Below are positions 1-7,420 of a stretch of 61,387 nt of DNA, in pieces. Location: contig JAAUSC010000009.1 in the NCBI GenBank assembly GCA_012031965.1, forward strand, positions 1-61,387. Reading direction: 5' to 3'. The stretch's first letter is position 1. Each line of letters begins with the position of its first letter. The notes beneath the pieces were generated by a model that searched no databases, was not told where the DNA came from, and was given only the letters and a program-made list of their open reading frames with translations. The DNA comes from Scytonema sp. RU_4_4 (GTDB lineage Bacteria > Cyanobacteriota > Cyanobacteriia > Cyanobacteriales > Nostocaceae). The position numbers and the translations under genes were made by a program.

Positions 1-445
1 TTTTAAGCAGTTCTTCACGCTCAACAGTTGTATACACCATTGGACTATTTGAACCTACGCGAGCGCTTACAATTTCACCGTCTCGCCGCATTTCCCATAA
101 AGCGCGTTTGACTTGCTCAAATTTTTTGCTATGTTTGACATTTTCATAAATTTCTAATTGAGTATAAAAACCAGTTGACAAATAATTTAAAACTCTTTTT
201 TTAAAAAGATATTGCTGATTTTTAGTTGGATAGTTGTGCCTAGCTTTATAATTACGTTTAGTCTTTTTAGGAGATACAGCTTCTATAGCTTGTGTTACAG
301 CTTGCACACCTTGAAAACGTAAACTATTAAGACAGTCCTGACAAATATACCTATTATTGTACCTACCAACTATTAAACGAAAATGGCGGGTAGTTGCAGT
401 ACACCAGCCATAAAAATGTTTTGTTTCAAGCTCTATTTTTGTCAT
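1..445 (-). CDS. 5' part of HTH/zinc-finger protein that spans the circle junction
   Basis: This is the amino-terminal part of a protein that continues at the right end of the window. Reading from the ATG at 443-445 down to base 1 and then on from 61260 gives one frame of 223 residues ending at 61034 (672 nt including the stop). The N-terminus has paired cysteines (GWC, then CQDC about 20 residues later) that could bind zinc. A helix-turn-helix like segment follows later. I do not recognise the family. It heads the minus-strand series that continues into the ParB-like and methyltransferase genes, so a regulatory role is possible. The continuous frame supports circularity. Confidence 0.7.
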   Translation of the reverse strand, partial: MTKIELETKHFYGWCTATTRHFRLIVGRYNNRYICQDCLNSLRFQGVQAVTQAIEAVSPKKTKRNYKARHNYPTKNQQYLFKKRVLNYLSTGFYTQLEIYENVKHSKKFEQVKRALWEMRRDGEIVSARVGSNSPMVYTTVEREELLK

Positions 446-471
446 AGTAATCACACTCAAAAAAGCGAGAA

Positions 472-495
472 CGCTAGAGAAAGATTTCCCTAGCG
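472..495. repeat. 24-bp palindrome, copy a
   Basis: The arms are CGCTAGAGAAA and TTTCCCTAGCG around centre GA. It lies 14 bp beyond the stop of the ParB-like gene and upstream of the junction-spanning gene. Confidence 0.85.
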
Positions 496-509
496 AACAT
501 TAATAAACA

Positions 510-2870
510 TTAGGCAACAGCAGTGTGTAAACGCTCGTCAGCGCTAGATATAGCCAGGGTTTTAGCTGTGCTTTCGTCAGGTAGATTTTCAGCAATGCGC
601 TCACCGTTAATCTCTGCAAAATACGTACCATCTACGGACTTGATAACGCTTAGTCGATAATCTCCATAACTAGCGGTCGCGGCATTGCCATTACCTGACC
701 AGGTTGTATCTCCGATAGAGGTAAGATTGACCTGCGGAGCATAAGACTTATCAAATGCCCATCTAGCAATTCTAACGTCAGCATGAACATCAAAAACGTC
801 AAAGAACTTACGCCAGTCAGTACCTAGATAGTAAACAGTCATGTCTACTTGTCGATAGGGCTTGTCTCTCAAAGTCAAATCAACAGGGCGTAAAATCACA
901 GCGCTCGCGGCTGCAATGCGTTTTAGGATAGCTCTAGACTTGTTATCAAGATGATGAACAATCAACAATCCTTCGTTAATGTTGCCTTTTAGCCATTGAG
1001 GTTCAGCGCTCGCTGTCCAGTCACGCAAGTCAGCACCATAGAGATTAGCGAACACTTTGACAGCGCCCTCTTTGTTGGGTAACTGCCACTCAGAACGCAG
1101 TGCATCAAGCTCAGGAGACACGGCAGTCATATGATGTGCTGCGTTAACATATAGTGATGAGTCTGCATTCAAATCAATGTCAATCTCACCCAGAGTGTTG
1201 TAAACAAGTCTCATTAACCATTCTGGTAGACGCGGATGTTCTGTCACTTGTGCGACTTGCTCTGTCTGTTCTACGTTTACTGGAACAGTACCAGGCGCGG
1301 GCAAATGTACGCCCTTGGGTTTTGGCTGTGCAGGGGTTGTGTTAATTCCAACTTTTGCAAGCGCTTTAGGTACGCTTTTAGCTTCTCCTGAAAGAATCAA
1401 GTCAGCAACCTTATGAGCGGTTTCTGGCTTCAACTTGATTAACTCCAAACACGTCTCGGTCTTCTTGTCGTCCATGTTGAAGACGTTAAGAACCTTCCTA
1501 GCGAGCGCTTTATCAGGAAAATGGTCAGCAAACTGCATAATTTTCGCTTGTTTGGACGCAGTTTTACCAGAAACCCCGCTATCTTTTGCAGCTTTTTCCC
1601 AAGCTGTACCCGATTCACCTGTTGTCTCTTCTGCTTTGCCGCGATTCTGTGTAAGCTGCTGCAATTGACGCTGCCGCGCTTCCTCAGAGCAATACTTGTG
1701 ACGCGCCATGATTTCACGGGCTTTTTGTTCTGGGGATTTTTCACGCTGTTTGTTCGCGTCAAGTAAAGCGTCTACAAAATCCGCTTCTGTTGCAAAGTGT
1801 TGAACCTCAATAGGCACGGACTCAGTGTTAGTTCTTAAAGCTGCTAACGCACGTCTGTAACCTGCATAGATTCTACCGTCGTCGGCTATTCCTAAACGTT
1901 GGCGAATAGGCTTACCTGCATTTAAATCTTCTTCAATGTCACTTGTATCTTCCTCTATGTTGTCAGGATGATACACTTCTTTGTTGACATCATCAAAAGC
2001 AAGAAACCAAGGATTGAAATTAATTTTGTCGCCCGCTTTTAACTTTTCTGTACGTCTATGGAATTCACGGACAATCATAGACCGCGCTCCGTGAAAACGT
2101 GGTACAGGAGGCGTTTGCATTAATAGCTCATATTCTCCTTCACCTTGTTTGCGTAAAAATGGAGGTAACTCTTGATGTAAACGCCCTACATAAAGTGTGT
2201 CATCTGTCACGCCTACTTCAAACAAAAAGCCATCAAGCGTTTTAGTGACAACATTTTTCAATCGCAGAGCTTCGTCTGTAACTTCCAATAGCTCATCGTC
2301 TAGCTCTGTAGTTGCCTCGATAATCTCTGTCATATCGCTTTCTACGATAGATGTCTTATTAGACATCGTATCAGAAGCCTCTGAAATCTCCCAAAATTCA
2401 GCAGGAATCAAACCATTCACGCCTTCTAATTCTGCTTGTCCTGGATAGATAATTTTGGAAAGTTTGATATGTTTGCCTGCAAGCGCTTTATCAGGATGAG
2501 TTTCTAGAATCTTGATAACAGTGTTTGCACTCGGCTCAAGTCTTTGTGCTTTCTCATCAATCATTAAGTCTGCAATGTCTACTGCTTGCTCAGAACCATC
2601 AAAGCATTGCACGATAACTTTAGTTGAATTATCACCCTCAATATCAGCAATACGTCCTACTTCTGAATCAATATCCTTTGCTACGTAGCAACCAATAATT
2701 GACCAATCATTGTTAACTAATTCCGCGAACGCATTTAAGTTACTAGCTTTAATGTCCAGTTCTTCTAACTTGCGTTGTGTTGCTTTTGTCTGTTTCTTAG
2801 CGCTAACTGTTTTACGCTCATCCGCTAATTTTTCTTTGGCTGCTTCTATTAGTTGTAACTCTTGACCCAT
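510..2870 (-). CDS. Large ParB-like protein with degenerate methyltransferase-like C-terminus
   Basis: A 786-residue protein. The central part (about residues 330-400) has the ParB/Srx-like pattern: GRIYAGYRRALAAL, then a VPIEV strand, then DANKQREKSPEQKAREI. An HTH-like region follows (GVSGKTASKQAKIMQFADHF), as in ParB partition proteins that bind a centromere-like site. The last 230 residues resemble the phage N6-adenine methyltransferase (Dam) fold, with an acidic strand (EIDIDLNAD) and VFANLYGADLRDW where such enzymes have an NPPY motif. The prolines are missing, so catalysis is doubtful. It is far from parA (8.8 kb). The start is the ATG after TAAGGAGAGG. The partition or regulatory role is inferred; the methyltransferase comparison is tentative. 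Confidence 0.7.
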   Translation of the reverse strand: MGQELQLIEAAKEKLADERKTVSAKKQTKATQRKLEELDIKASNLNAFAELVNNDWSIIGCYVAKDIDSEVGRIADIEGDNSTKVIVQCFDGSEQAVDIADLMIDEKAQRLEPSANTVIKILETHPDKALAGKHIKLSKIIYPGQAELEGVNGLIPAEFWEISEASDTMSNKTSIVESDMTEIIEATTELDDELLEVTDEALRLKNVVTKTLDGFLFEVGVTDDTLYVGRLHQELPPFLRKQGEGEYELLMQTPPVPRFHGARSMIVREFHRRTEKLKAGDKINFNPWFLAFDDVNKEVYHPDNIEEDTSDIEEDLNAGKPIRQRLGIADDGRIYAGYRRALAALRTNTESVPIEVQHFATEADFVDALLDANKQREKSPEQKAREIMARHKYCSEEARQRQLQQLTQNRGKAEETTGESGTAWEKAAKDSGVSGKTASKQAKIMQFADHFPDKALARKVLNVFNMDDKKTETCLELIKLKPETAHKVADLILSGEAKSVPKALAKVGINTTPAQPKPKGVHLPAPGTVPVNVEQTEQVAQVTEHPRLPEWLMRLVYNTLGEIDIDLNADSSLYVNAAHHMTAVSPELDALRSEWQLPNKEGAVKVFANLYGADLRDWTASAEPQWLKGNINEGLLIVHHLDNKSRAILKRIAAASAVILRPVDLTLRDKPYRQVDMTVYYLGTDWRKFFDVFDVHADVRIARWAFDKSYAPQVNLTSIGDTTWSGNGNAATASYGDYRLSVIKSVDGTYFAEINGERIAENLPDESTAKTLAISSADERLHTAVA

Positions 2871-2941
2871 TTTTTTACCTCTCCTTATATATTTTCTTTC
2901 ACTTTATGATATGACATTTTTGACATAAAACGCAACTTTTT

Positions 2942-2965
2942 CGTTAAAGAAACATTTCTATAAGT
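2942..2965. repeat. 24-bp palindrome, copy b (degenerate)
   Basis: The left arm CGTTAAAGAAA is intact; the right arm TTTCTATAAGT has decayed. It lies about 70 bp upstream of the ParB-like start. Confidence 0.5.
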
Positions 2966-3033
2966 AACAAAAACGCTGTAAATTCATACAGCGCTGGATA
3001 TTCAAGAATTGTTAAGTTTTAGATAGCTTTTTC

Positions 3034-3270
3034 TCATCCCAAGTGTGACAGGATTCTGCGAATTGCAAACCAGTAATCAGCATAGGTTTTTTGCAAATAC
3101 TGAGATAAGACTGACAACAATCCTATTGACTCCCAAAGACCGCAATCTTTACCTTTGATTATCAATTTCTAAAAGCAACTTTCATACATAAGTGAAGCGA
3201 TTATGTCTTTCCCTTTGCTACGCAGCAGCTTGACAAGATGATTGATATCAGTGTGGTAACAAACTGTCAT
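3034..3270 (-). pseudogene. Small 79-codon reading frame interrupted by one amber codon
   Basis: From an ATG at 3268-3270 (AGGA about 10 bases upstream) the frame gives a 33-residue peptide ending MYESCF, meets TAG at 3169-3171, and continues open for 44 more codons (LIIKGKDCGLWESIGLL, then YADYWFAIRRILSHLG) to TGA. The two halves share the wording KGKD followed by a hydrophobic helix, so both look protein-coding. It may be a small gene broken by CAG-to-TAG or a similar point change, or the amber may be read through. It occupies the otherwise gene-free stretch 2871-3344. Confidence 0.35.
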
Positions 3271-3296
3271 TATAGCTCAATCCTTGGGATTATGGA

Positions 3297-3320
3297 CGTT
3301 AGAGAAAAGTTTCCTTAGCG
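3297..3320. repeat. 24-bp palindrome, copy c
   Basis: The arms are CGTTAGAGAAA and TTTCCTTAGCG around centre AG. It lies 24 bp past the stop of the 3345-3914 gene. Confidence 0.85.
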
Positions 3321-3344
3321 ATTTTTGACGATTTTTGATATAGA

Positions 3345-3914
3345 TCAATTAGATGTCAGTGCTGACAATTCTTGTTCTATATCAATAGATGATTCTGGTT
3401 TTGTGACATATTGAACACTATTGTTAATGCGCTCTAACTTGTGTGATATCATGTTTTGTTTAATCAGCGCGTGCGCCCTACAAAAGTCTTCTTTGACTGA
3501 TTTATGTAACGACGCTTCTGGGCACAATCCTAGACCGGATAAACCGCCTACAACACGTAATGCTTGACGGGCATAAGGTGTTAGCACTTCTACTCGCGCT
3601 CTTGCATCGTCAGCGCTCATTCTAAGAGCATCTAAGATGTGTATCCATTCTGTGAGCGCTTCTGCCTCATCTGTACCTTTGACTAGCTGTTTAAACTGCT
3701 GTGGTGTAGGATGAAAGTTGCACTGTCTGTAAACTTCGGCTTTTGCCTTTTCTCGCTCATCTGCACTCAGGTCGCTGTAAGCTTCCAACCAAACCGCGAC
3801 CGCCGCAGTGGGCATAGCAAGAGCAACAGCATCCGACTTGCCATGCAGATAGGAGAAGTAAGCGTTAAAGTCCTGTAACATTTCTAATACTTCTAATTCA
3901 AGATCTGGACTCAT
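3345..3914 (-). CDS. Unidentified phage/plasmid protein, possible replication accessory factor
   Basis: A 189-residue, mostly helical soluble protein. The N-terminal 75 residues (aromatic-rich helices, then YRQCNFHPTPQQFKQLVKG) recall the helical domain of phage helicase-loader or replisome-accessory proteins, which often contain an FxPTxxxF stretch. I cannot assign a family with certainty. It lies two genes from the ASCH protein and upstream of the ParB-like gene in the same minus-strand series, flanked on its 3' side by palindrome copy c. No signal peptide or membrane segment is visible. Confidence 0.6.
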   Translation of the reverse strand: MSPDLELEVLEMLQDFNAYFSYLHGKSDAVALAMPTAAVAVWLEAYSDLSADEREKAKAEVYRQCNFHPTPQQFKQLVKGTDEAEALTEWIHILDALRMSADDARARVEVLTPYARQALRVVGGLSGLGLCPEASLHKSVKEDFCRAHALIKQNMISHKLERINNSVQYVTKPESSIDIEQELSALTSN

Positions 3915-3969
3915 TATTTGCCTCTTGAAATACCATGCCTATTTTGACATATTAAGACACGACTGTCAA

Positions 3970-4350
3970 CTATGCAAGTGTAAAGGATGACCAGCGCACA
4001 ACCCACAGGATTTTATCTGGATCGCCTTTTCCTACATCGTCAATAAAGTCTTGCTTGGTCAACCAAAATCCGCCCTCACGCTGCAAATCTGTTTCTGGCA
4101 TATCTGCTAATCGTTCTGGGTAGGGTTCACAGCTAAGTGTAAAATCTCCTAGATGATAAGCGCCCTGCACAAAGGGCAATGCTGAGTAAGCTTTGTGTAC
4201 AATCTCATCCCGTCTATAAGCGCTTATCCAACGCTGAGCTTGTTTGTCTGTCCAATCACGACGCGAGACTGTTTTAACACCCGTTCTAAGCGGGTCAGAA
4301 ACACCATGCTGACGGGCAAGCGCAATCGTAAGAGAAAAACTAAGTATCAT
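3970..4350 (-). CDS. ASCH-domain protein
   Basis: A 126-residue protein. It begins with the ASCH-type strand MILSFSLTIAL, followed by KTVSRRDWTDKQAQRW, the basic TVxRR segment usual for this fold. Later come CEPYPERLADMPETDLQREGG and a closing strand ILWVVRWSSF. ASCH domains are beta-barrels related to PUA that bind RNA or modified nucleic acid, and they are frequent in phages and plasmids. The eight residues RQHGVSDP between the first strand and TVSRR look like a small insertion. The domain call is good; the biological role here is unknown. Confidence 0.75.
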   Translation of the reverse strand: MILSFSLTIALARQHGVSDPLRTGVKTVSRRDWTDKQAQRWISAYRRDEIVHKAYSALPFVQGAYHLGDFTLSCEPYPERLADMPETDLQREGGFWLTKQDFIDDVGKGDPDKILWVVRWSSFTLA

Positions 4351-4429
4351 GATTTTTCGCCTCTACCAAACGCAAAAATGTTGTTATTTTCCTCTGTATG
4401 TCTATTTTTTCACATTTGCTGCTCATAGT

Positions 4430-4453
4430 CGCTAAAGAAACTTTTCTTTAGCG
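4430..4453. repeat. 24-bp palindrome, copy d (perfect arms)
   Basis: CGCTAAAGAAA and TTTCTTTAGCG are exact complements around centre CT. The third and fifth arm positions differ from consensus on both sides together, which suggests selection for symmetry. Confidence 0.9.
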
Positions 4454-4462
4454 ACTATCTTG

Positions 4463-4609
4463 CTAATCTTCCTCTAAATTCCGGATTAGCTCTCGAATTA
4501 CGTCTGTAGCTGGTCGCCCTGTGCGAGCGCAATATCTTTCTAGCTTTTCAGCCTCAACAGCAGCTAGATTAACAGTAATACGCTTGATAGCCCACTTCTT
4601 ACTGGTCAT
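4463..4609 (-). CDS. Small ribbon-helix-helix DNA-binding protein
   Basis: A 48-residue gene. The protein has the RHH pattern: a basic strand WAIKRITVNL, a first helix AAVEAEKLERYCARTG, a turn RPATDV and a second helix IRELIRNL. RHH proteins act as dimers or higher oligomers and repress plasmid, phage and toxin-antitoxin promoters. A strong ribosome binding site (AGGAGGATT) lies just before the ATG at 4607-4609. It follows the 4623-4991 gene by 13 bp and ends 10 bp before palindrome copy d, so it is a candidate ligand of that family or an autoregulator. Confidence 0.75.
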   Translation of the reverse strand: MTSKKWAIKRITVNLAAVEAEKLERYCARTGRPATDVIRELIRNLEED

Positions 4610-4622
4610 AATCCTCCTACAC

Positions 4623-4991
4623 CTAAAATGGTAAAACTAACATCTTGAACAATGAACCAACCTTGACACAAATAGTAGCCGCAGATAAACGGTGACGTTC
4701 GTTATCCGTGTGAAACCAAAACTTGTCCCAATCAGCTTTGGAGCGATCGCCCCATTGATATGGTTTATACTGAAAACTCAAAGGTGACAAATAAATCTCG
4801 TACTGTGTACCATAGATGACTGAACGATGGTGTCCAACCCATGACCAGGGATAACTTCTAGTCATTTGAACTTTCCAGTATTGGTTATCTCGCCAAATGA
4901 TGTCATCTTTCTGTAAGTCGCAAACGAACGTCTCTATTAGCGCGTCCACTGCCCTTGTTGTGGGCTTTTCTACTAGTGCTAGATTAGGCAT
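4623..4991 (-). CDS. Hypothetical protein, tryptophan- and tyrosine-rich
   Basis: A 122-residue protein that I do not recognise. It is rich in Trp and Tyr (for example YPWSWVGHH and FQYKPYQWGDRSKADW), which suggests a compact beta-rich fold with an aromatic core or a nucleic-acid or sugar binding face. It lies 13 bp upstream of the small RHH gene on the same strand and is probably co-transcribed with it. There is no signal peptide or membrane helix. Confidence 0.5.
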   Translation of the reverse strand: MPNLALVEKPTTRAVDALIETFVCDLQKDDIIWRDNQYWKVQMTRSYPWSWVGHHRSVIYGTQYEIYLSPLSFQYKPYQWGDRSKADWDKFWFHTDNERHRLSAATICVKVGSLFKMLVLPF

Positions 4992-5276
4992 GGTAGGATA
5001 GTTGTGAAAAAAGATTTACGTCAGAGCGGGTGTTACTCGCTCTTTTCTTGTTTGGAAAAGCTAAGAGAGGGTGGTAAACTTAGCTTACAAATGCTCACGT
5101 TAAAGCCTTGCAAAACCTTATTGATTTATGCAAATGCTGTACTTGTTGTTGAGCTTTTGTTCTAGCGCAAAGTCACAGTCTTAGCGGTTTCCGGCACGAT
5201 TGTGAGCTTTGCAAGAGAGCGCTCACCCTTTGCGCTTATTTTAATATGTCTTATATGGCATTAATCCGTCAAGGGT

Positions 5277-5300
5277 CGTTAGAGAAATCTTTTCTTGACG
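5277..5300. repeat. 24-bp palindrome, copy e
   Basis: The arms are CGTTAGAGAAA and TTTCTTGACG with an extra T beside the TC centre. It lies 175 bp past the stop of the replication gene. Confidence 0.75.
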
Positions 5301-5301
5301 G

Positions 5302-5418
5302 CTAGAAAGAACGATTCTTAGCCCTCATCAAAGTGTCCATAAGCGTAGCGTCATCTGCTATCTCTTCATGTGACAGCCTATTACCTGTTGCTATGTTTAT
5401 GAACGCTTGTAAAGGCAT
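5302..5418 (-). CDS. Possible 38-residue small protein
   Basis: A short frame starting MPLQAFINIATGNRLSHEEI and ending next to palindrome copy e. It has an amphipathic helical look but no strong ribosome binding site. It overlaps another tiny frame starting at 5480. Reported as a weak candidate only. Confidence 0.2.
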   Translation of the reverse strand: MPLQAFINIATGNRLSHEEIADDATLMDTLMRAKNRSF

Positions 5419-5476
5419 AAATAGCCATTGCTTGTAATAGCTATTTGTATTGCTGCTTCTCTAATTGTTTCTGGGT

Positions 5477-6607
5477 TCATAAACCGAGCATTTTTTTAAC
5501 ATAGTTCATTTGTAACTCACTTTTGCTGTTAAACTTCTCAGTTGCATCTACATACTTGCTGATACTTTCAATTTGCGCCGGGGTCAAATCTGTCTCAAAG
5601 AGTAATCGCCCTAGTTCAGAGTCAACCCGTCTTAAAAGCAATTCTAGAGGTGGATTAGATGATGTTTGTAATTGAGACGTAGTTTGAGGCTTGATAGTCT
5701 GATATTTATCTCTAAGCGTGGTTGCTTTGCCCTCCCAGAGTAAAGTATCAATGCTACGACTTGAGTAAGTCTCACGCCACCATTTATTAGCATTGATGAA
5801 CGCGATAGCGTCTAACCAGACTTGCTCAACGTGTTCAATTTCTTTCCATTCGTCAAAGAGTTTCTTAAAGCCTTTGATACGTTTGTTGTTGAGCTTATCG
5901 CAACGCGCCCATGTTGCAGGTTTACGCTCATTGTAAATGTCAACAAAACGTTGGTATTCTGCGAGCGCTGTTTGTTTTTTCGCCTCACGGACTGGGGGTG
6001 TTTTGTCCTCATGAGTAGATGTGTTGTCAACATGAGAATTCTTTGATTTGTCCTGGTTAGTGGGTACTATCTCTGTATGACTTTCTTCTTCCAAGATTTC
6101 TATAGAATCTGTAGAAAGTTCAGTCAGCGCGGCAGCGCTCTCTTGTGTGTTCTTTAATTGATTTTCTTCATTTTGTTTTATTGCATTTGTATTCTTATGT
6201 GGGGGGTGCAATCCATCAGATGGAGTGTCCACCTCTGGATTGTCCGATACTGGATTACCCAAGGATGGATAATAAGAATCTGGATTCGACTTTCTAAAAG
6301 CGATCGCTTCATCTTTGTCTACAAAAATGTAGTAATCCCAGTCAAACAAACCTGTTTGAGCATCACGGGTCTTTGTCCTGACTAAATAATCATTAATCTC
6401 AGCATTCTTGACAGCATTCCTTAGCTTATCTTTGCCCCATTCAAGCATAGAAAGAATGCTCGAAAAACTGATTTCAAAATCATCACTGTGAGAAGTAACC
6501 CAGCAAATCAATCTGTATGCTGAGTCAGTAACTTGTGTATCTCTAATCAGGTCGTTAGAGATAAGCGTGAATTTTTTTTGTGGTTTACCTTTTTTGATTT
6601 TTCCCAT
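5477..6607 (-). CDS. Replication initiator (winged-helix, phage/plasmid type)
   Basis: A 376-residue protein. Residues about 12-95 (FTLISNDLIRDTQVTDSAYRL onward, ending DWDYYIFVDKD) have the winged-helix pattern of phage and plasmid replisome organisers, which bind origin repeats and open DNA. Residues about 110-135 are a five-residue repeat (NPDSY, YPSLG, NPVSD, NPEVD, TPSDG) because the DNA there is a 15-bp iteron array. A Ser/Thr/Glu-rich linker and a C-terminal helical domain with WRETYSSRSIDTLLW follow, as in DnaD-like initiators. Having the origin inside the initiator gene matches lambda O and related systems. This makes it the best candidate replication gene of the element. Confidence 0.75.
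   Translation of the reverse strand: MGKIKKGKPQKKFTLISNDLIRDTQVTDSAYRLICWVTSHSDDFEISFSSILSMLEWGKDKLRNAVKNAEINDYLVRTKTRDAQTGLFDWDYYIFVDKDEAIAFRKSNPDSYYPSLGNPVSDNPEVDTPSDGLHPPHKNTNAIKQNEENQLKNTQESAAALTELSTDSIEILEEESHTEIVPTNQDKSKNSHVDNTSTHEDKTPPVREAKKQTALAEYQRFVDIYNERKPATWARCDKLNNKRIKGFKKLFDEWKEIEHVEQVWLDAIAFINANKWWRETYSSRSIDTLLWEGKATTLRDKYQTIKPQTTSQLQTSSNPPLELLLRRVDSELGRLLFETDLTPAQIESISKYVDATEKFNSKSELQMNYVKKMLGL
6188..6209 (+). repeat. 22-bp block shared with the 20.1-kb locus
   Basis: It contains ATTCTTATG followed by six G and TGC and borders the first iteron. The same 22 bases occur on the other strand at 20143-20164, also next to iterons. Confidence 0.85.
6221..6295 (+). repeat. Five 15-bp iterons inside the replication gene (probable origin)
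   Basis: Units start at 6221, 6236, 6251, 6266 and 6281, exactly 15 bp apart, each beginning TGGA (for example TGGATTACCCAAGGA). The period equals five codons, so the array also encodes a pentapeptide repeat. Such iterons are the usual binding sites of a plasmid or phage initiator. Confidence 0.8.
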
Positions 6608-6733
6608 GTTAATATAGTCTTAGTATTTATATTTGGTATTTGATGGTTCCCCTCGGTGTTAGCGCACTTGAGGGGCTTAACTTGTCACTTTTATTGTGTC
6701 ATACTTGACGCATTATCACAAGTTTGTGAAATC

Positions 6734-6757
6734 CGTCAAAGAAATCTTTCCTTGACG
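6734..6757. repeat. 24-bp palindrome, copy f
   Basis: The arms are CGTCAAAGAAA and TTTCCTTGACG around centre TC. It lies about 130 bp upstream of the replication gene and past the stop of the 6831-7079 gene. Confidence 0.85.
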
Positions 6758-6788
6758 TGATAAAAAATAGACATAGACACGACAAAGA

Positions 6789-6805
6789 CGCGGTTATTAG
6801 CCGCG
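6789..6805 (-). terminator. Possible terminator after the 6831-7079 RHH gene
   Basis: A CGCGG/CCGCG hairpin with a 7-base loop. On the minus strand it is followed by TCTTTGT. The U-tract is weak, so efficiency is uncertain. Confidence 0.4.
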
Positions 6806-6830
6806 CCCTGTTGTTGGACTGCTACAGTTA

Positions 6831-7079
6831 TTAGGCGGCAAGGCTTTTGAGTCGCGTTACTTGTGCCTCTAGCATACTTATAGCTATTTGCAATTCTGAC
6901 TCATCTGAGCCATCGTTTATATTCAACATTGTTCTGATAATGTAACGTAAGCCTTCATTGCGGTTCTTGTTGTTTTCTTTGCACCAGTCATCTAGCTGTT
7001 GACGTAGTTCATCGCTACAGTATCCAGCAACACGAATTTTCTTGAGCATTTGCTCTGAGTCATTTGTGTCATGCGCCAT
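6831..7079 (-). CDS. Small regulator, ribbon-helix-helix-like, with C-terminal coiled coil
   Basis: An 82-residue protein. The core KKIRVAGYCSDELRQQLDDW, then NKNRNEGLRYIIRTML, has the strand-helix-turn-helix spacing of RHH regulators. A C-terminal helix (ELQIAISMLEAQVTRLKSL) with heptad spacing could mediate oligomerisation. It starts 4 bp after the stop of a second RHH-like gene (7084-7371), so the two form a tandem operon transcribed divergently from the Rad52-like gene. It is likely a repressor of that intergenic region or of replication copy number. Confidence 0.6.
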   Translation of the reverse strand: MAHDTNDSEQMLKKIRVAGYCSDELRQQLDDWCKENNKNRNEGLRYIIRTMLNINDGSDESELQIAISMLEAQVTRLKSLAA

Positions 7080-7083
7080 CGTT

Positions 7084-7371
7084 TTATATACCTCCTCTTA
7101 ACATTTCTTCTAGCTCTTTACGTGTTTTCTCTAGACGATAACGAGGTGCTCTTTGATAGCCACCGTCAAAGAATCTTTTTACTAGGTCACATAAAGCTTG
7201 CGATTCCGGCAAATTTTGCATTTGCCGCCAGTTTTCAAAAGATTCGTATTCAGATAATGTTAGCCTTGCAGTAATTTGATGCATACAGGTAATTTTATCA
7301 TAATCTATGACAACTCTATCATATACCAGCGCTTGTTGCTTGGCAACACTCTTGTATGTCAGTTTTGACAT
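7084..7371 (-). CDS. RHH-like regulator
   Basis: A 95-residue protein. The middle section ITARLTLSEYESFENWRQ, then NLPESQALCDLVKRFF, matches a beta strand followed by two helices, as in ribbon-helix-helix proteins. The tail is basic (RAPRYRLEKTRKELEEML). It lies first in a two-gene minus-strand operon, with its start 49 bp from the start of the divergent Rad52-like gene, so it probably controls that shared promoter region. Assignment is by pattern only. Confidence 0.6.
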   Translation of the reverse strand: MSKLTYKSVAKQQALVYDRVVIDYDKITCMHQITARLTLSEYESFENWRQMQNLPESQALCDLVKRFFDGGYQRAPRYRLEKTRKELEEMLRGGI

Positions 7372-7420
7372 AATAAAAGGATATAAGATATGATTACAAC
7401 ATCAACAATCACAATCAGTC

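Larger units (their letters stand above)
4992..5476. other. Mostly non-coding stretch
   Basis: About 480 bp between the 4623-4991 gene and the replication gene. It holds palindrome copy e and, at most, one or two very short reading frames downstream of the replication gene. I see no RNA gene. Confidence 0.5.

Noticed and set aside
1-127. Direct terminal repeat of a linear phage genome
   Set aside because: The length equals a typical assembler k value, and a coding frame is continuous through the join.
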